Below, one piece after another: positions 1-11,546 of a stretch of 64,000 bases of DNA. Origin of the DNA: Cordia subcordata (lineage: Eukaryota > Streptophyta > Magnoliopsida > Boraginales > Cordiaceae); the NCBI GenBank assembly GCA_028554755.1, contig JAPTOF010000033.1, positions 248,001 to 312,000 of the forward strand, given 5' to 3'. Below the pieces are notes generated by a model. That model made no database searches and had not been told where the DNA came from. It saw only the letters and a program-made list of their open reading frames with translations. The translations under genes and the position numbers were made by a program. Position 1 is the stretch's first letter, and every line of letters starts with the position of its first letter.

Positions 1-358
1 CAAGTATTATGACCAGGGAAAGAATTTAAAGCGAAGAGTCCACAAAGGAATATCACATTCTTAATCATCTTTTAATATAAAAGTAGTAATAAAGAAAGCA
101 CCATGCACATCATAAATCTTCTGCTTTTAGCGTAAGAAAATTGACCATTCTCATAAACGCTTGAAACTATTAATGCATGATGTAGTAAATAAGTATAGGA
201 AGATGCATGCAGAAAATGTGCATTCATATCTGATATATATTTCTTTCCCATTGTTATATATGTATGATGATTTGACTCCAAGAAATCATTTCTAGTGGAA
301 ATCAACATCGATTTTCCCTCAAAAAAAGAAAAGAATCTATTTTCTCTAAGGCTCAAAA

Positions 359-955
359 ATGCAGGCTGAAACCTTCCCAGACTCTGGCCTAGCTCCCCTT
401 GAAGAAATTTTCCAGCAATGTCTTCCTAATGATTTTCCAGAAATGTTTCCAGCAACGGATCCTTCTAGTTATATGTCAACTGATTTTAACGTCCCAATTA
501 GCTCAAGCTCAGGCACATTGACTTATCAAAACGCCATGGAAGAAATGCTGTCAAGCACGAATTCCCCGGTGGAATGTATCGACAACTTGGTGAATGAGGA
601 CGCCAAAGAAGCCTCAGTGCAGGAAGCACGTCCGGTGCACGCGCCCCACAATTGGAACCGTTACAGAGGGGTAAGGCGGAGGCCGTGGGGGAAGTTCGCG
701 GCGGAGATAAAGGATCCGGTTAAGAAAGGCATGAGAGTATGGCTGGGGACGTATGAAACGCCGGAGGATGCAGCATTGGCTTATGATGGGGCTGCCTTCA
801 AATTGCAAGGGGCAAAGGCCAAGCTTAATTTTCCGCACCTTATTGGTGCAAATGTGCCGGAACCTATCAAAGTAAACCCTAGGAGGCGTTCATCAAAGCC
901 TTCATCTTCCTCCTCATCATCAGTAGAGAGTGCTTCTAAGAGGAGGAAGATATAA
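359..955 (+). CDS. AP2/ERF transcription factor, group IX ERF13-like (cluster copy 1)
   Basis: Intronless gene for a 198-residue nuclear ethylene-response-type factor, expected to bind GCC-box promoters. One AP2/ERF domain spans about residues 102-159. It has the [10 protein letters not shown] start, the AAEIKD segment with the ERF-type Ala/Asp pair, [16 protein letters not shown], and the LNFPHLIG end typical of group IX. The N-terminal half is acidic and hydrophobic ([10 protein letters not shown]), a likely activation region. A Ser run and a basic SKRRKI tail form a likely nuclear signal. The AYD segment reads [11 protein letters not shown], where copy 3 and most relatives have [11 protein letters not shown], so this copy has diverged inside its domain. 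Start is the only ATG giving the full-length protein. It is the first of three intact ERF genes on the same strand. Family assignment is firm; the exact orthologue is not. Confidence 0.95.
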   Translation: MQAETFPDSGLAPLEEIFQQCLPNDFPEMFPATDPSSYMSTDFNVPISSSSGTLTYQNAMEEMLSSTNSPVECIDNLVNEDAKEASVQEARPVHAPHNWNRYRGVRRRPWGKFAAEIKDPVKKGMRVWLGTYETPEDAALAYDGAAFKLQGAKAKLNFPHLIGANVPEPIKVNPRRRSSKPSSSSSSSVESASKRRKI

Positions 956-1323
956 ATTGATGAGATCAGCAAAAAGCTAGTAGTCATAGTTTTTGTTTCG
1001 TGGTCACCAAACAAACATTTTATCTCAGTGTTGCTATTATCCCTTTATATCATTATTGATTCCAAAAGCTTGATACTTGAACTGTACGCTGTAATAATGA
1101 ATTTTGTTTACTTTAAACTATAATCTGTTATCGAAGATCTTGATTACTAAGGTTAATAATTCATTTGCAAAATCTCTCTCAATATTGATAGCATAATTAG
1201 AAAACGTTTATTTTGCTAACAAAATCCTTTGCATTTGTTTAGTTTTTATTAGAGTTGTGAATAAAGGTAAGCCAAATAACAGACTCAGCTAAGCTAGACA
1301 ACTATAAAGTTAATGTAATAGTC
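956..1323. other. 3' flank of ERF copy 1
   Basis: AT-rich 3' UTR and spacer after the ERF stop codon. No second gene is visible; ORFs antisense to the ERF here are shadows of its coding strand. Confidence 0.6.
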
Positions 1324-1326
1324 TAA

Positions 1327-1528
1327 GAGCCTGTTTGGATTGACTTTTTTAAAGGAAAAATATTTTTTTTTTGAAAAGTTACATTAAATTTACAATAACT
1401 ATTTGATTTAGTTTCCAAAAAAGTTGAAACTCTTTTTTCAGAAGTCAGAATTTTTAACTTCTAAAAAAATTTATTTTTAAAAAATTATTTAAAAGAATAT
1501 TTTTAAAAAAGTCAATTCAAACGGGCCC
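1327..1528. mobile_element. Short TIR MITE, PIF/Harbinger-like, TAA target duplication
   Basis: The two ends are inverted copies: GAGCCTGTTTGGATTGAC on the left against GGGCCCGTTTGAATTGAC read inward from the right. A 3-bp TAA duplication sits at 1324-1326 and 1529-1531. The 202-bp interior is A/T runs without coding capacity. TAA duplications with a G-rich terminus are usual for Tourist-like elements. Elements with a related GTTTGGATTG terminus recur across the window. Confidence 0.75.
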
Positions 1529-1659
1529 TAATAAAGTTAATGCACTTTAAAGATGCAAGCCTAGCACCACCTGGTGGAAGTCCGGCCAACACCTCGGCAA
1601 CTGTTTTGGCCGTACAACGTTGGTTGGGATCATCGCTTATTCCAAGGTGGGCAATTTTT

Positions 1660-1922
1660 TTTTTTTTTTTAAAAGGGTTAGTCCGAAGGCGAACCCCTTT
1701 CTCACCTGTGCCAGAGGCCCCATGACCAGGTGGGTTGTAAATCAGGGATGTGCATGAGTGGCAGCCCTGCCAGGGAGAGGACCAACGGGTCACGAACCCA
1801 GCAGCAGCCCCCACAATATTTCAGCAGGGAACTGCCACCACACGAGTTCGAACCCGCGTTGTCGGAGTATTTCCACCCCACTCACTTGGCCACTTACCAA
1901 CTCACCTATGCCCTTAGGGGGC
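1660..1922 (-). mobile_element. tRNA-derived SINE inside the kinase relic
   Basis: The element reads on the minus strand and ends in an A tail (T run at 1660-1670 on the plus strand). Near its 5' end are pol III box A-like (GAGTTGGTAAGTGGCC) and box B-like (GGGTTCGAACTCG) sequences. It is flanked by a 15-bp target duplication AGGTGGGCAATTTTT at 1645-1659 and 1923-1937. In the kinase relic this duplication encodes KIAHL, so the insertion cut a coding segment. Promoter boxes, tail and duplication together make the call firm. Confidence 0.85.
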
Positions 1923-2236
1923 AGGTGGGCAATTTTTGATTCAACAACATCTTCACCTACGATAAGAGTTGTCAACAATGTATCTGCTATTATTCAGCCT
2001 TTCAAGAGCCCAAGACTTGACAGATGATTTCAGAAAATGTATTTGGGGTTTTGTTTATACCAGCTCCCCAGGTAAACAACCAAGTGCATAAAATATCTGA
2101 TTCCTTCACCCATTTGCCTACATGATTGTGAAACATATCAAAATTATTCACAAATATTAAGGATGACTAAAGAATTAATCAGAGTCTTCCAACTTTAAAT
2201 GAAGACTTGTTTTGATCATAAATTCCAACTCTAAAT

Positions 2237-2325
2237 GTTTTCGAGTTACGGTTGAGATTATCTCTCCCTAGATGTGACGTCTTGGGTTCAAATTCGGTAA
2301 AAAAATCTGCCAGCAGGAGAGTAAC
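2237..2325 (+). repeat. SINE-like fragment, second family (copy a)
   Basis: Holds a GGTTGAGATTATCTC segment followed by a box B-like GGGTTCAAATTCGG about 30 bp later. Closely similar segments occur at 8459, 24230 and 24688. No clear target duplication or A tail was found here, so it is a fragment. Confidence 0.45.
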
Positions 2326-3523
2326 ATTTGTTGTAAATTTTATGCACCCATTTAGAAATAAACACTATATTATCAGATTGAAGCATAGTATGCAGATTTT
2401 TAAGCGACTTGAAGTTGTAGACAACAGCAAACATTTTGTCAATTGAATATCCAATCAATTTTGGCACATTTGGATGTGATCTCAGTGGCTCTTTTGTGAA
2501 AGGCGTAATTTCATTCTGCAGCATACATTTTCATCAACTGAGACATAAGATAGTAGAGTTAAAAATAAGGGTAAATGAAATTTTGACTTGTTTGACAATT
2601 AAGTCCCTTATCTTTAATTAAATGGTAATAATTTAGTCCCTTACCTTTACAATTAATAATTCTTTCAATTATAAGTCCAAAAGCCATCAAAAGAATTATA
2701 TTTTTCAATCCCTTAACTTTGTAATTGACGACATCGCCAATTCTTTTATCTCTACAAATTTGTGATAACATTAGTCTTAATTTCATTAAGTTCCTAAAAC
2801 TAATAGAGCAAAGCAAATAGGTTGTGTCCCTTACAGTGAGTCTTTAGTGGCTGAAAAACACTGGCCCTTTTGAGAGGAACACCAATGTCTAGTGATTTGA
2901 TGGTGACATCTTTATAAGTTCCTGATGAATCATGCTGAATTTTTCCTCGAAAAATTCTCCCAAACGACATAGTCTTCCAAACCATACAACGTAGCTCGAT
3001 ATCATGAGTATATGCTTCCAAACCACACTTGTTATAGTGCTTCACCCCATTCAAATCTCTTCCTTTAAGAGATCCCTTTTCACATAATAAAATGCAAAGC
3101 ATTTGGAAATGATATGTGTTTTGGATCGAATATATATATATATATAAGACTAAAGATTCTATATCAAGCAAATTAAAACAAGATGAATTTAATTTTTTTG
3201 TAAATATATAGACTAATCAAAATAAAATTGATTAAAATAAACTCAAAGTGAGGCTCAGTAGATATATTACAAATCACATGAGTAATTAGCTATTTATACA
3301 AAACACAAGAGTAAGACGCAATTTATCCGTACTGTTGTAGGTTTCCCTCCACTCGCGAGTTGAAGACCTCGGTCAAAGCTTTCTTGATTTCAGGTCTATA
3401 TGGCTCCCCAAGGAAGAAGCACAGGGAAAAGTTTTCGGGGTAACAGACAACATCGCTTATGCTAAGGTTCTCCAATTGTCTCAGGAATGATTCTTCTTCT
3501 TCGTCAGCCTCAACTATTTCCAT

Positions 3524-6066
3524 CGTTGAATTTGCTGCTGCCTGAGAGAGGAGAAGTGAGGCTAGGGTTAGATTTTGGAGCTAATCACCAAAATTATTTG
3601 TTTCTATAAATCATCATTATCATTGTAAGTATGAATATGATCATCATCATTATCATTACTATTATCTATATATTTCTATATCTATATGATATATTTATAA
3701 GATAGTATAAAGACATGTGTCAGTTCTATAAATTTTTTCCTAAAAAAAAGTTGAAAAAAGTTTTAAAAAATGGTTATTATCAAACTTATCTACATCAAAC
3801 TTATATCTAGTTTTACATTTCTAATAGAATTTTATTAAAATTAATTTCCATGCATATAATATAATTATTATATGTCAAAATGTCCAATTAGAAAAGCCAT
3901 TTGTTTACGTTAATTAAGACGTTTGTTTCCTTAAATGATGTCTACTCCGCATGTCTCAACAGCAAATGTTTTAACAGCTAAAAGAGCAAGCTATTCGATT
4001 AAGAATGTTAAACAGAGCGAACCTGCAGATAAGATCCAATGTTGTTTAGGTCAGAGTAAGTGAACTAATACTAGAGGTGTCACTTTGGCTAAGACAATTA
4101 CCCATCAGCCGAGCATGGCTGACTAATTACAGGGAAAAAATAAGAAAAAAATAAAAGAATTTTTTTTATATTGTATCATATTTTGCACATGTTACAACCC
4201 AAAATATAATAATATGATTGAAATATCTATCTAATTAAAAGGATCGACCAATGGAACAATTCAATAATAAAAAGAAAATATCACCATAAAACCTGATGAA
4301 TTTTGTTTAATTTGTTAAAAACCCGCCAACCCACTTGATGGGTACCGAATTCACCAAAAATAAAATTCCTATTCTTACCTCACTATTTGTGATAGTGGTG
4401 AGAAGGGTCAAATCTACTTTTTACGCCAAGACAATAGAAAAAGTGAAATACGCGGGGGGGGGGGGGGAAACAATAAATTAAAAACTAAAGATTAAAAATA
4501 AAGCAAGACAATTAAAAGAGAAATTAAATAGTTTAATGACCTAGGCTAGGGTGTATTCTCCGTTTAGGCTAACAACTCTAATCCTAAATGCAAAGGTGAC
4601 TCTCGCTTGCTCCGATAGATCAGTTATAGTCGTCAGCACGGCCTAATAACCTAATCCTTCATTTCTGTGTTCATAACGGTTCAAGAACTCCCTGCTTGCT
4701 CACCAATTACTTTCCTTACCTGTTAGACAGTCTAACCCCGGAAATGCCCACAGGGTCTATCTAAAGGTAGCACTATAACTCGAGAAGGACCTGATCCTAA
4801 AAGTCAATTTTCTCACGGCAATCACTCACTTAGATTATATGTTTTTCAAAAAAACCAGTTCACCACTATTTTAGATTAATTAGATTAAAATCTAATTTCC
4901 TATTTGGCTACCTACCATCAAGCAATTGAACAATCGGTCCCCAATTGAACAATCACAGAATAATATTAATTCTTAAAACAAGAAACATATAAATACCGAA
5001 ATAAAACGAGGGTCTATCAAGTAGATCCCACAAATTTTATAGAACTATAAACTTCGAATTAACCCCAATTAAGATAAGAGTCTGGCATTAGGCGCCTAAA
5101 AAAAAGAAAAATATTTGCTGAAAAAATAATGAATAATAAGATTGAAAATTGAATAATGAATGAATCCTACATAGTTCCGTGAAAGATTTAAAAAAAAAAT
5201 ATCTAACCCAAGAATCCCTTTAGATGGAAAACTCTTTTAATGCTAACATAAAATATAAGAAAAATATCCTTAAACACAATTGTTAACTAAATAAAAGTCT
5301 TCCATATCAATCTCCTTTCTTTTTTGGACTCAACAAATATCTATACTCATTAGTTTCCTTCCAAATATGTCCAATCCTTGATTTTGAGGTGTCGATGGCT
5401 CCTTCCAAATTTTGGGTCAAGTCCCGACTTAATAGGTTCAAGTTGAATGCTTCAAATAAGGCAAAGTCGTTCCAATTCGCAGATCTTATTCATTCTCCTT
5501 TGTCACAGCACCATATAGATGGCAATTCTGCCTGCTGGATAGGAAGCTCTCTGTCCATAGTGCAAATTTCAACATCTGTCAGCCTTCTAGATAGGAAATT
5601 CTTCTACTCAGATGGCACGCTGTCTATCCTCAACGTAAATCCCTATATTCTCTACCACGAGCATAGACACAGCTAAAGTAGTGACATCCATTTTCTCTCC
5701 AAAACATCTCAGATCAATTAATTTTGCTTCCTTCTCCCTTTTAGGACCTAAAAACATTAAAATGCACAAAGTATGTTCAATTAGGGAGCATTAATCCTAC
5801 AGAGTAGCCATGAAAACACTCTGAATATAACGCGCTTAGTATGGAATTAAAGTAAATTATGCAACCTTCTCAAAATCGCAAAACATTTAGGGCCTATTCA
5901 ATGTAAACAACATATTAGGTAGCGAATAGCTATTTAAGTAGTGGATAACTATTGAATTTTAGCGGTTACAAAATAGCTGTTTCACTAACGGATTGTGTTA
6001 GATATGTTCGATAAAACTAGCTCTTCGATTAGCTGGTGAATGCAAAATAACAAAAAAAACATTAGT
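3524..6066. other. Intergenic, no supported gene
   Basis: AT-rich spacer with a run of 14 G at 4454-4467. The part from about 4540 to 5760 has more even base composition and reads like an old transposon fragment, but no conserved domain was seen. The 95-codon ORF at 5389-5676 has no recognisable similarity or neighbours and is not called as a gene. Confidence 0.4.
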
Positions 6067-6311
6067 ATCACCGTTGTTGTTGTTGTTGTTACTAACTACT
6101 ACTACTACTACTATTGTTATTACTATTACTATTACTATTACTATTGTTATTATTATTGTTATTATTGTTGTTGTTGTTGTTGTTATTATTATTATTGTTA
6201 TTGTTGTTGTTATTGTTGTTGTTGTTGTTGTTGTTATTATTATTATTGTTGTTGTTATTGTTATTGTTGTTGTTGTTGTTGTTGTTGTTGTTATTATTAT
6301 TATTACTGATA
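6067..6311. repeat. TTG/TTA/CTA trinucleotide microsatellite
   Basis: About 240 bp of nearly pure trinucleotide units, mixing TTG, TTA and CTA. Long poly-Asn, poly-Leu and poly-Tyr/Cys ORFs in every frame are products of the repeat. It lies at the left edge of the gypsy LTR fragment. Confidence 0.95.
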
Positions 6312-6840
6312 CGGGACCGGGTTGCACCTGCAACCTTATCAGGAACCATCCAATAAGGTCTCTTTAGAACAGTTAACCAACCACTCGTGACATTATACCC
6401 TACCAGGCCGCAATGCTCGATAACCAGTTGTATGAACATGGAAAACACAACACGTGTTACTCTCCAAAAACTATAAATAAGGCCCTTAGGTTTCAAATAA
6501 GGTAACTCATTCATTCCTATTCATCATCTCCTTTAAACTTTTCCTTTTAAGAAATATTCTGACTTAGGCATCAGAGGTTCTTTGATTGGTGTCATACCGG
6601 TGCCTAGATTTTCTTGTTTTGTAGATTGAATCAACTGGAGAGTTCATCAAAGGATATTATCAGGTTCTTCATGAGATCAAATTGGCGTCGTCTGTGGGAA
6701 CATCGACTTGATATTCTTGTTGAGTACACATGGCAATTACACAAAGCCAAGCCGCCAGCGAGTCATATGCCGGAGAAGAAGACAAGAACAGTGAGCAGCA
6801 ACAAACTCAACAAAACCCAGAACCGCCTTCAATCATCAAA
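6312..6840 (+). mobile_element. Ty3/gypsy-type LTR end, primer site and gag start (fragment)
   Basis: Looks like the 3' part of a 5' LTR (TATA-like CTATAAATAAGG near 6472) followed by a primer-binding site at 6682-6700, reading TTGGCGTCGTCTGTGGGAA. This is close to the TTGGCGCCGTCTGTGGGAA found in many plant gypsy elements. Soon after, an ATG at 6730 opens a short hydrophilic Gln/Glu-rich gag-like frame, MAITQSQAAS and on, which hits a stop near 6838. The rest of the element is missing; the sequence passes directly into an ERF relic. Confidence 0.6.
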
Positions 6841-6892
6841 TCCACAGCTAGAGCCAACTAATAGGCCTTTCAACTTCAATCCATCGACCTCC

Positions 6893-7045
6893 AGGAGGGA
6901 GTTCAAGAAGGCGTTCATCACCAGTCTCCAACTTCATCATCTTCATCACAAAGTGGCTCTCCAAAAAGGAGAAAGATTGTAAATAGAGAAAATTCAAGTT
7001 AGGCACTTAAATAGTAGAAGATTGTTTAGTTTCTTGTAGGAGGAA
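6893..7045 (+). pseudogene. 3' stub of a fourth ERF gene
   Basis: This stretch aligns by eye with the C-terminal coding end and 3' UTR of ERF copy 3 (17055-17190). It has a basic stretch, TTCAAGAAGGCGTTC, then a Ser-rich run, then SPKRRKI, then a shared 3' UTR segment with TAGTAGAAGA and TTTCTTGT. A one-base indel shifts the frame between the basic and Ser-rich parts. The AP2 domain and everything 5' are gone, replaced by the gypsy fragment. It shows that the ERF cluster once had at least four members. Confidence 0.75.
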
Positions 7046-7407
7046 AAAAGTCTCTAATTTCTAATTTTTCTAGAAATCCATAATCATCTAAAATGAAATT
7101 CTTGGATTCTTCAATATCTTTAATGTATGATCATTAATTGATTGTCGATGGATAGTGATACGATAAAAGAAATAACTTCCCAAAATTAGAAATTGCATGT
7201 TAGAGTCAACAAATTAGTTTCAAGAGAGATCTCAATTTGTTTTGAACATTCAATGCTATTCTTTGTTTTGGAATGAGTAAGATTCTATTTGGGCCAAATG
7301 TGAGATTTTAGCTATTGAGCTGCAGAGCTTTTAATAGTAAAACTTTGGTTAAAAATACTATTAAATAGAAGTTTCTAATTGTTTGGCCTAGTAATATAGG
7401 GAAACTT
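7046..7407. other. Spacer
   Basis: AT-rich sequence after the ERF stub, partly old ERF 3' flank. No gene seen. Confidence 0.5.
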
Positions 7408-7636
7408 TTATTATGTACCTTCAAGTACATGGTGTAAGGTGTACCACTGAATAAACAATTGTGGTGTACTAGACAAATAGTTGTGGGGTACTGAGCAAAT
7501 AGTTACTGGACAAACGGTTGTAAGGTAACAATCATTGAACAAATAATTGTGAAGTATTGGACAAACAGTTATGGAATACTAAATAAATAGATAGGTACAC
7601 CTTGCAAGATGTACCTGCAGGTGCAGGACATAATTT
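7408..7636. mobile_element. Small foldback element with internal tandem repeats
   Basis: The outer 35-40 bp are imperfect inverted copies: ATTATGTACCTTCAAGTACA on the left against AATTATGTCCTGCACCTGCAG on the right, each followed inward by a GTGTACC-type segment. The interior consists of 25-30 bp units of the kind TGGACAAACAGTTGTGG, about five times. No coding capacity. The target duplication is not clear. Confidence 0.5.
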
Positions 7637-8458
7637 GTGGTAATATAGAAGTTGAGCTTTAATTATTTTGAGGGCAATATTAGAATTTTAAATTTATAAA
7701 GTAGTATTTTTTTAGAATATAATTTCTAATATAATGTAAAAATAACTTCTCAAAAGCCATTTTGGAGAGTTCTAATTTAGAGTTTTTGATTTTTTTAGTT
7801 TTGGTTTTATGTGAAAGTTCTTTTTAGAAATGAGCCAAATAGATGAGTTTAAGCATAGAAAGCACTTTTGAGCATGTAAAAGCTAGGCCAAGAAAGCACT
7901 TTTGAGCGTGTAAAAGCTAGGCTAAGCAGTCTCTAAACATCTCGAGTGATTAAAATTATTTCCTCAGGAAGAGATGACCAGATACAAATGCAATTGGCAA
8001 GAGCAAAGGGTTTGGTTGACAGTTGAGAGGGCTAAAGCAAAAGAGTAAAATACAGATTACCACTTGTAATTTGTCTAATTAGATATATACTCTTCTATCT
8101 TATAAAACTAGAGTAGAACCCATGCGATGCATGGAAGAAATGAGAATTTTTAATGTCTTTATTTATTGTCAATGATTAATTATATTTTTACAATCTATGC
8201 TACGATAATTATAAATATGTTTTGCAAAATTTATTTCTTAGTAAGTTTTCGATACCAATAGTTTTTTTATAAGAGAAATTCAATAATTGAATAAAATACT
8301 TAAATTAGGATCAAGTTAAATAAGAAAATAATCTAATTTAGAGGGAAAAAATAAGATAAACAATATATTTATTGGAGTTTAACTCGTTTTTAAGTAAAAA
8401 AATGATAGAATTAATATATATGTTGCATTGAAAGATAAACATAAACTTTACCACTACT

Positions 8459-8555
8459 AGGATGAGGGGATGGCCTAAGTAGTTGAGATTATCTCCTCCA
8501 AATGTGAGGTTCTGGATTTAATCTCATAGGGTTGGGGGTTTAAAAAATACCTTTA
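8459..8555 (+). repeat. SINE-like unit, second family (copy b)
   Basis: GGATGGCCTAAGTAGTTGAG resembles a pol III box A and is followed by GAGGTTCTGGATTTAATCTC, a decayed box B. Imperfect CTTTACCACTAC and CTTTACACTACC flank it, which may be a worn target duplication. Confidence 0.5.
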
Positions 8556-9639
8556 CACTACCACATCTTTCACTTTATGCATCACTTGAAAATAGTTACA
8601 AAAAGATTAAAAACCATTGCAAATGATTTTAGGCAATGACTTTGTTACCGTTGAACCTTCTCCTATTGCTCATTCTCCAGCGCAATGGTTTTCTATAAAT
8701 AAATTGTATTTGACACATTTAACAATGGTTTTATCTCATGATTACATAATAATTATTTTTTCATTTGAAGCTATTTTAACATTTTATGTAATAGTTTTTT
8801 GTTGGTTATTAAACGATTCTCAAAAGTATAAGCAATGTGTTTTTACTATTACAAGTTAGTCACTAGTAAAAAAAAAATATTCTTCTTTTTCTATTCAAGA
8901 GTAGGACTCAAACCTGCGACCTCGAACCTACGATCTTTTGATAATTAACTCTAGTATATGGTGAAGTGATTGTAGATGCTAAAATCTACCAATCACAAGA
9001 TTTGGGGCACTAGCAACCTGTGAAACATAATGCAAAAGAAGGCAAGTGAGTCTTTGACAACGGTGTAGTGCCGATCAAAGATACTCCAATACCCAAGTTA
9101 ATTATTGCAAAGAGTGTAATGGTACGTAAGGCTATATATATATAGAAAGAGATAAAGGGTAAACCTTAGGAGTTTGTAAGAGTAGGCTAGGCGTATAATA
9201 GTTGTATTGTCAATGGTTCAATGTCTCTCTCCTGGTAGGAAGGGTGTATTTATAATTGCATTTAAGTTGTAGAACATGTGTAGCTTTTGTCGTTGATAGA
9301 CTCCAAAGAATTTCATGTTGATCTAATCAAATGAACACTAAGACTGTAAAAAATATTTGCCTTTTCACTTAGTGTATGAGGATATCTTGTAGGTCAGCTG
9401 AGTCTATCATGTGGGAGCTATCATAATATGAACATGCTTATCTTGAGGGATAATGTACACGTGGTCATACAATAATCCAAGCACGTATTTCATCCTAAAC
9501 AAATGACCTATGGTGGCCTATTTGAGTTATGCAACGTTTGTGGGCCACCATAAGTTCATGATTCATGCCATGATAAATGGCCTTTGAGCCAGGCTGGTTT
9601 TGGCCACTAAAGTGATTATCATATCTAAAAGTTTATATT

Positions 9640-10013
9640 AATAGATAGCAGTACATTTCATTTAGTTATTGTCTTTTGCTAAATCATTGCAAAAAGTAAA
9701 GTTGTAAGTACTCTAATTTTTTACAACATTTTCCTAAAAGTATTGCTAAAAGTATTAGTTTTTAGACAATGGCTAAAAAGCTAGTGCAAAAAAGCTAGCT
9801 ACTGCAATAGTTTTTCAAAAGCATTTAAAAAAATATTAGTTTTTGGCTCATAAAATCGTTTCAAAAAATATTGGTTTTTGGGCTTTTTGGGCAATTGTTA
9901 GGGAACAATCGCAAAAAGCTAACTACTACAATGGTTTTATAAAAGTATCTAAAAAAGTATGGTTTTTAGGTAGTGGCTACAGAATTATTGCAAAAAAGCT
10001 AACTACTGTGACA
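9640..10013. repeat. Degenerate tandem repeat field
   Basis: Repeated 60-90 bp units containing CAAAAAGCTAACTACTGCAA and GCAATAGTTTTT motifs, resumed at 11552-11660 beyond the solo LTR. Such sub-terminal motif fields are typical of CACTA-type elements, and a CACTAGTAAAAAA terminus lies at 8861. The element family is an inference. Confidence 0.4.
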
Positions 10014-10018
10014 GTTTT

Positions 10019-11546
10019 TGAAGGAATTTTGCAAAACTTTTTCACAAATTCTTCCAGGATCAGGCTCTTGTAAATTAAAATTTTCACAAAGAACATGATT
10101 AGTACCTGGATATTCGTGACACAAATATGTGTTCTTGACAAGTAACCTTGCAGAAGCTTGATCTTCCTCCTCTTCGTATGCAGCCAAGAAATAATGATGG
10201 AGCTAGGGCTTTTTTTAAGGGAGGAGGAATATTTTTCTTTGTGGGAAAAACTGATAACCCTTAATCAAAATACGTACAATACCTCTCTTTTTATAGAACA
10301 AAAGGAGTTAGGCCTTCGTAAGTCCCAGGCTCATTTCCTCCAATCCAATTGGGCCCAAACATTTTAACCCAATTATAAATTAAATCTCTATTTAATTCTT
10401 AACCCATTTAGCCCAAGATTTAATTAATGCCACATTTTCTGTGCTAGCAGAAAATAAATGAAATTAAATCCGTGAACTTTTAATAATTAATATTAAATAT
10501 TTATTTCTAATTAAATATTCAAATACATTAGTTATTAATTTCTTTATTTAATTTACAATTAAATAATGGAATATTTAATTCTCAATTAAATATATTAGAT
10601 TAATCTATCAATAAAATTCTTGACCTTTTGCATGACTCTGTAGGTTCAAACTTAAGCCAATAATATAAGGGCAATCTCTGTACTAATCGGAGATACCATT
10701 TAGCAACGGTTCCCAACGTCCGGATAAGTTGAAAAATTGCAAGACAACTATCAATTAAACTGAGCACTATGGCATATCCCCTATGACCCTCGATATTCCG
10801 AAACAACCCTAGGAGCACGGTCAACTGTCAAACCCCTAATTAGTTATTCCGTTTTAAGTCCTAATCTTGTCATGACTTATCACGACATGTCTCCGTGACA
10901 CATCACGCAGAAAGCTTTGGCCAAAGACTTTAACGAGTTAGGACTAGGTGGAACATCATTCTCCCAATACCCGAAGCAGGTCAATCCCATCTTGTCTTGC
11001 ACATTGGCTTCACGACACTTGCTCGCACCCAGTAACCCTTCGTCACCAAATTGGAAATTTGGGTAGTCCGACATCAAAGTTCGAGGAGTAATTCGCAAGC
11101 ATCTATGGCAGTCTCAGGTTGAAGGGAATATTACAACGATGTGCATCACAAGCAATTCTTTGACAGTTGGGTAAGTACCATAGGATGCTTATAAGCAAGT
11201 CATGTTTAGTAAGCGTGTCTCCACACCCTACCTGTGTGGCACACCGGTGTCTCAACACCCATTAGTCATGAGGAAGGCCAACCCATGTGACAAACAATAA
11301 CCTCTACTCGAAGGAATTGATGTCCTAGTACCAATTCCATCATTCGGTTACGAGCAGATTTTAAGAACAATCAAACCATACCTCATTCACATGATCCCAC
11401 ACAATTGTTCTAAGGAACTATATCATGATCAAAATAAGAGAAGATGGTGTGATATGATGTAATGGCCAAATATTATTAACATAACTCGTATGTAAACAAT
11501 TCTAGAAATACAATAGATGACTGACTTTAGGACACTATTCCTAACA
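10019..11546 (-). mobile_element. Solo LTR (about 1.53 kb)
   Basis: The block starts TG and ends CA and is flanked by a perfect 5-bp duplication GTTTT at 10014-10018 and 11547-11551. On the minus strand it starts TGTTAGGAATAGTG. No gag-pol, primer site or second LTR is present, so it fits a solo LTR left by LTR-LTR recombination. It interrupts the repeat field, which continues on both sides. Superfamily not determined. Confidence 0.7.

Larger units (their letters stand above)
1545..3523 (-). pseudogene. Decayed receptor-like/cytoplasmic protein kinase gene
   Basis: Three blocks on the minus strand read as pieces of one plant protein kinase, in the right order. An N-terminal piece starts at ATG 3523 (66-codon ORF, acidic start MEIVEADEEEE). 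A block at about 3110-2840 carries FGRIFRGKIQ and YKDVTIKSLD, a degenerate glycine loop and the VAIK-type lysine strand. A block at about 2520-2390 carries LRSHPNVPKLIGYSIDKMFAVVYNF, typical of subdomains III-V. After a gap, about 1980-1560 encodes KIAHLGISDDPNQR and TAKTVAEVLAGL, like kinase subdomain XI. The catalytic HRD loop, DFG and APE segments are not found, and a SINE splits the last block. A repeat with several aattaagtcccttat-like units (2560-2760) fills an intron position. Kinase family is likely; the subfamily is not settled. Confidence 0.6.

Noticed and set aside
614..1014. Minus-strand ORFs opposite ERF copy 1
   Set aside because: They are shadows of the GC-richer AP2 coding region on the other strand.
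1660..1922. tRNA gene suggested by box A and box B
   Set aside because: The boxes belong to a SINE with an A tail and target duplication; no cloverleaf with intact stems could be drawn.
5389..5676. 95-codon ORF as a possible small gene
   Set aside because: No similarity, no promoter or splice context, and it lies in transposon-like DNA.
5998..6514. Long poly-Asn, poly-Leu, poly-Ile/Thr and Tyr/Cys ORFs
   Set aside because: They are translations of the trinucleotide microsatellite in different frames, with no other coding features.
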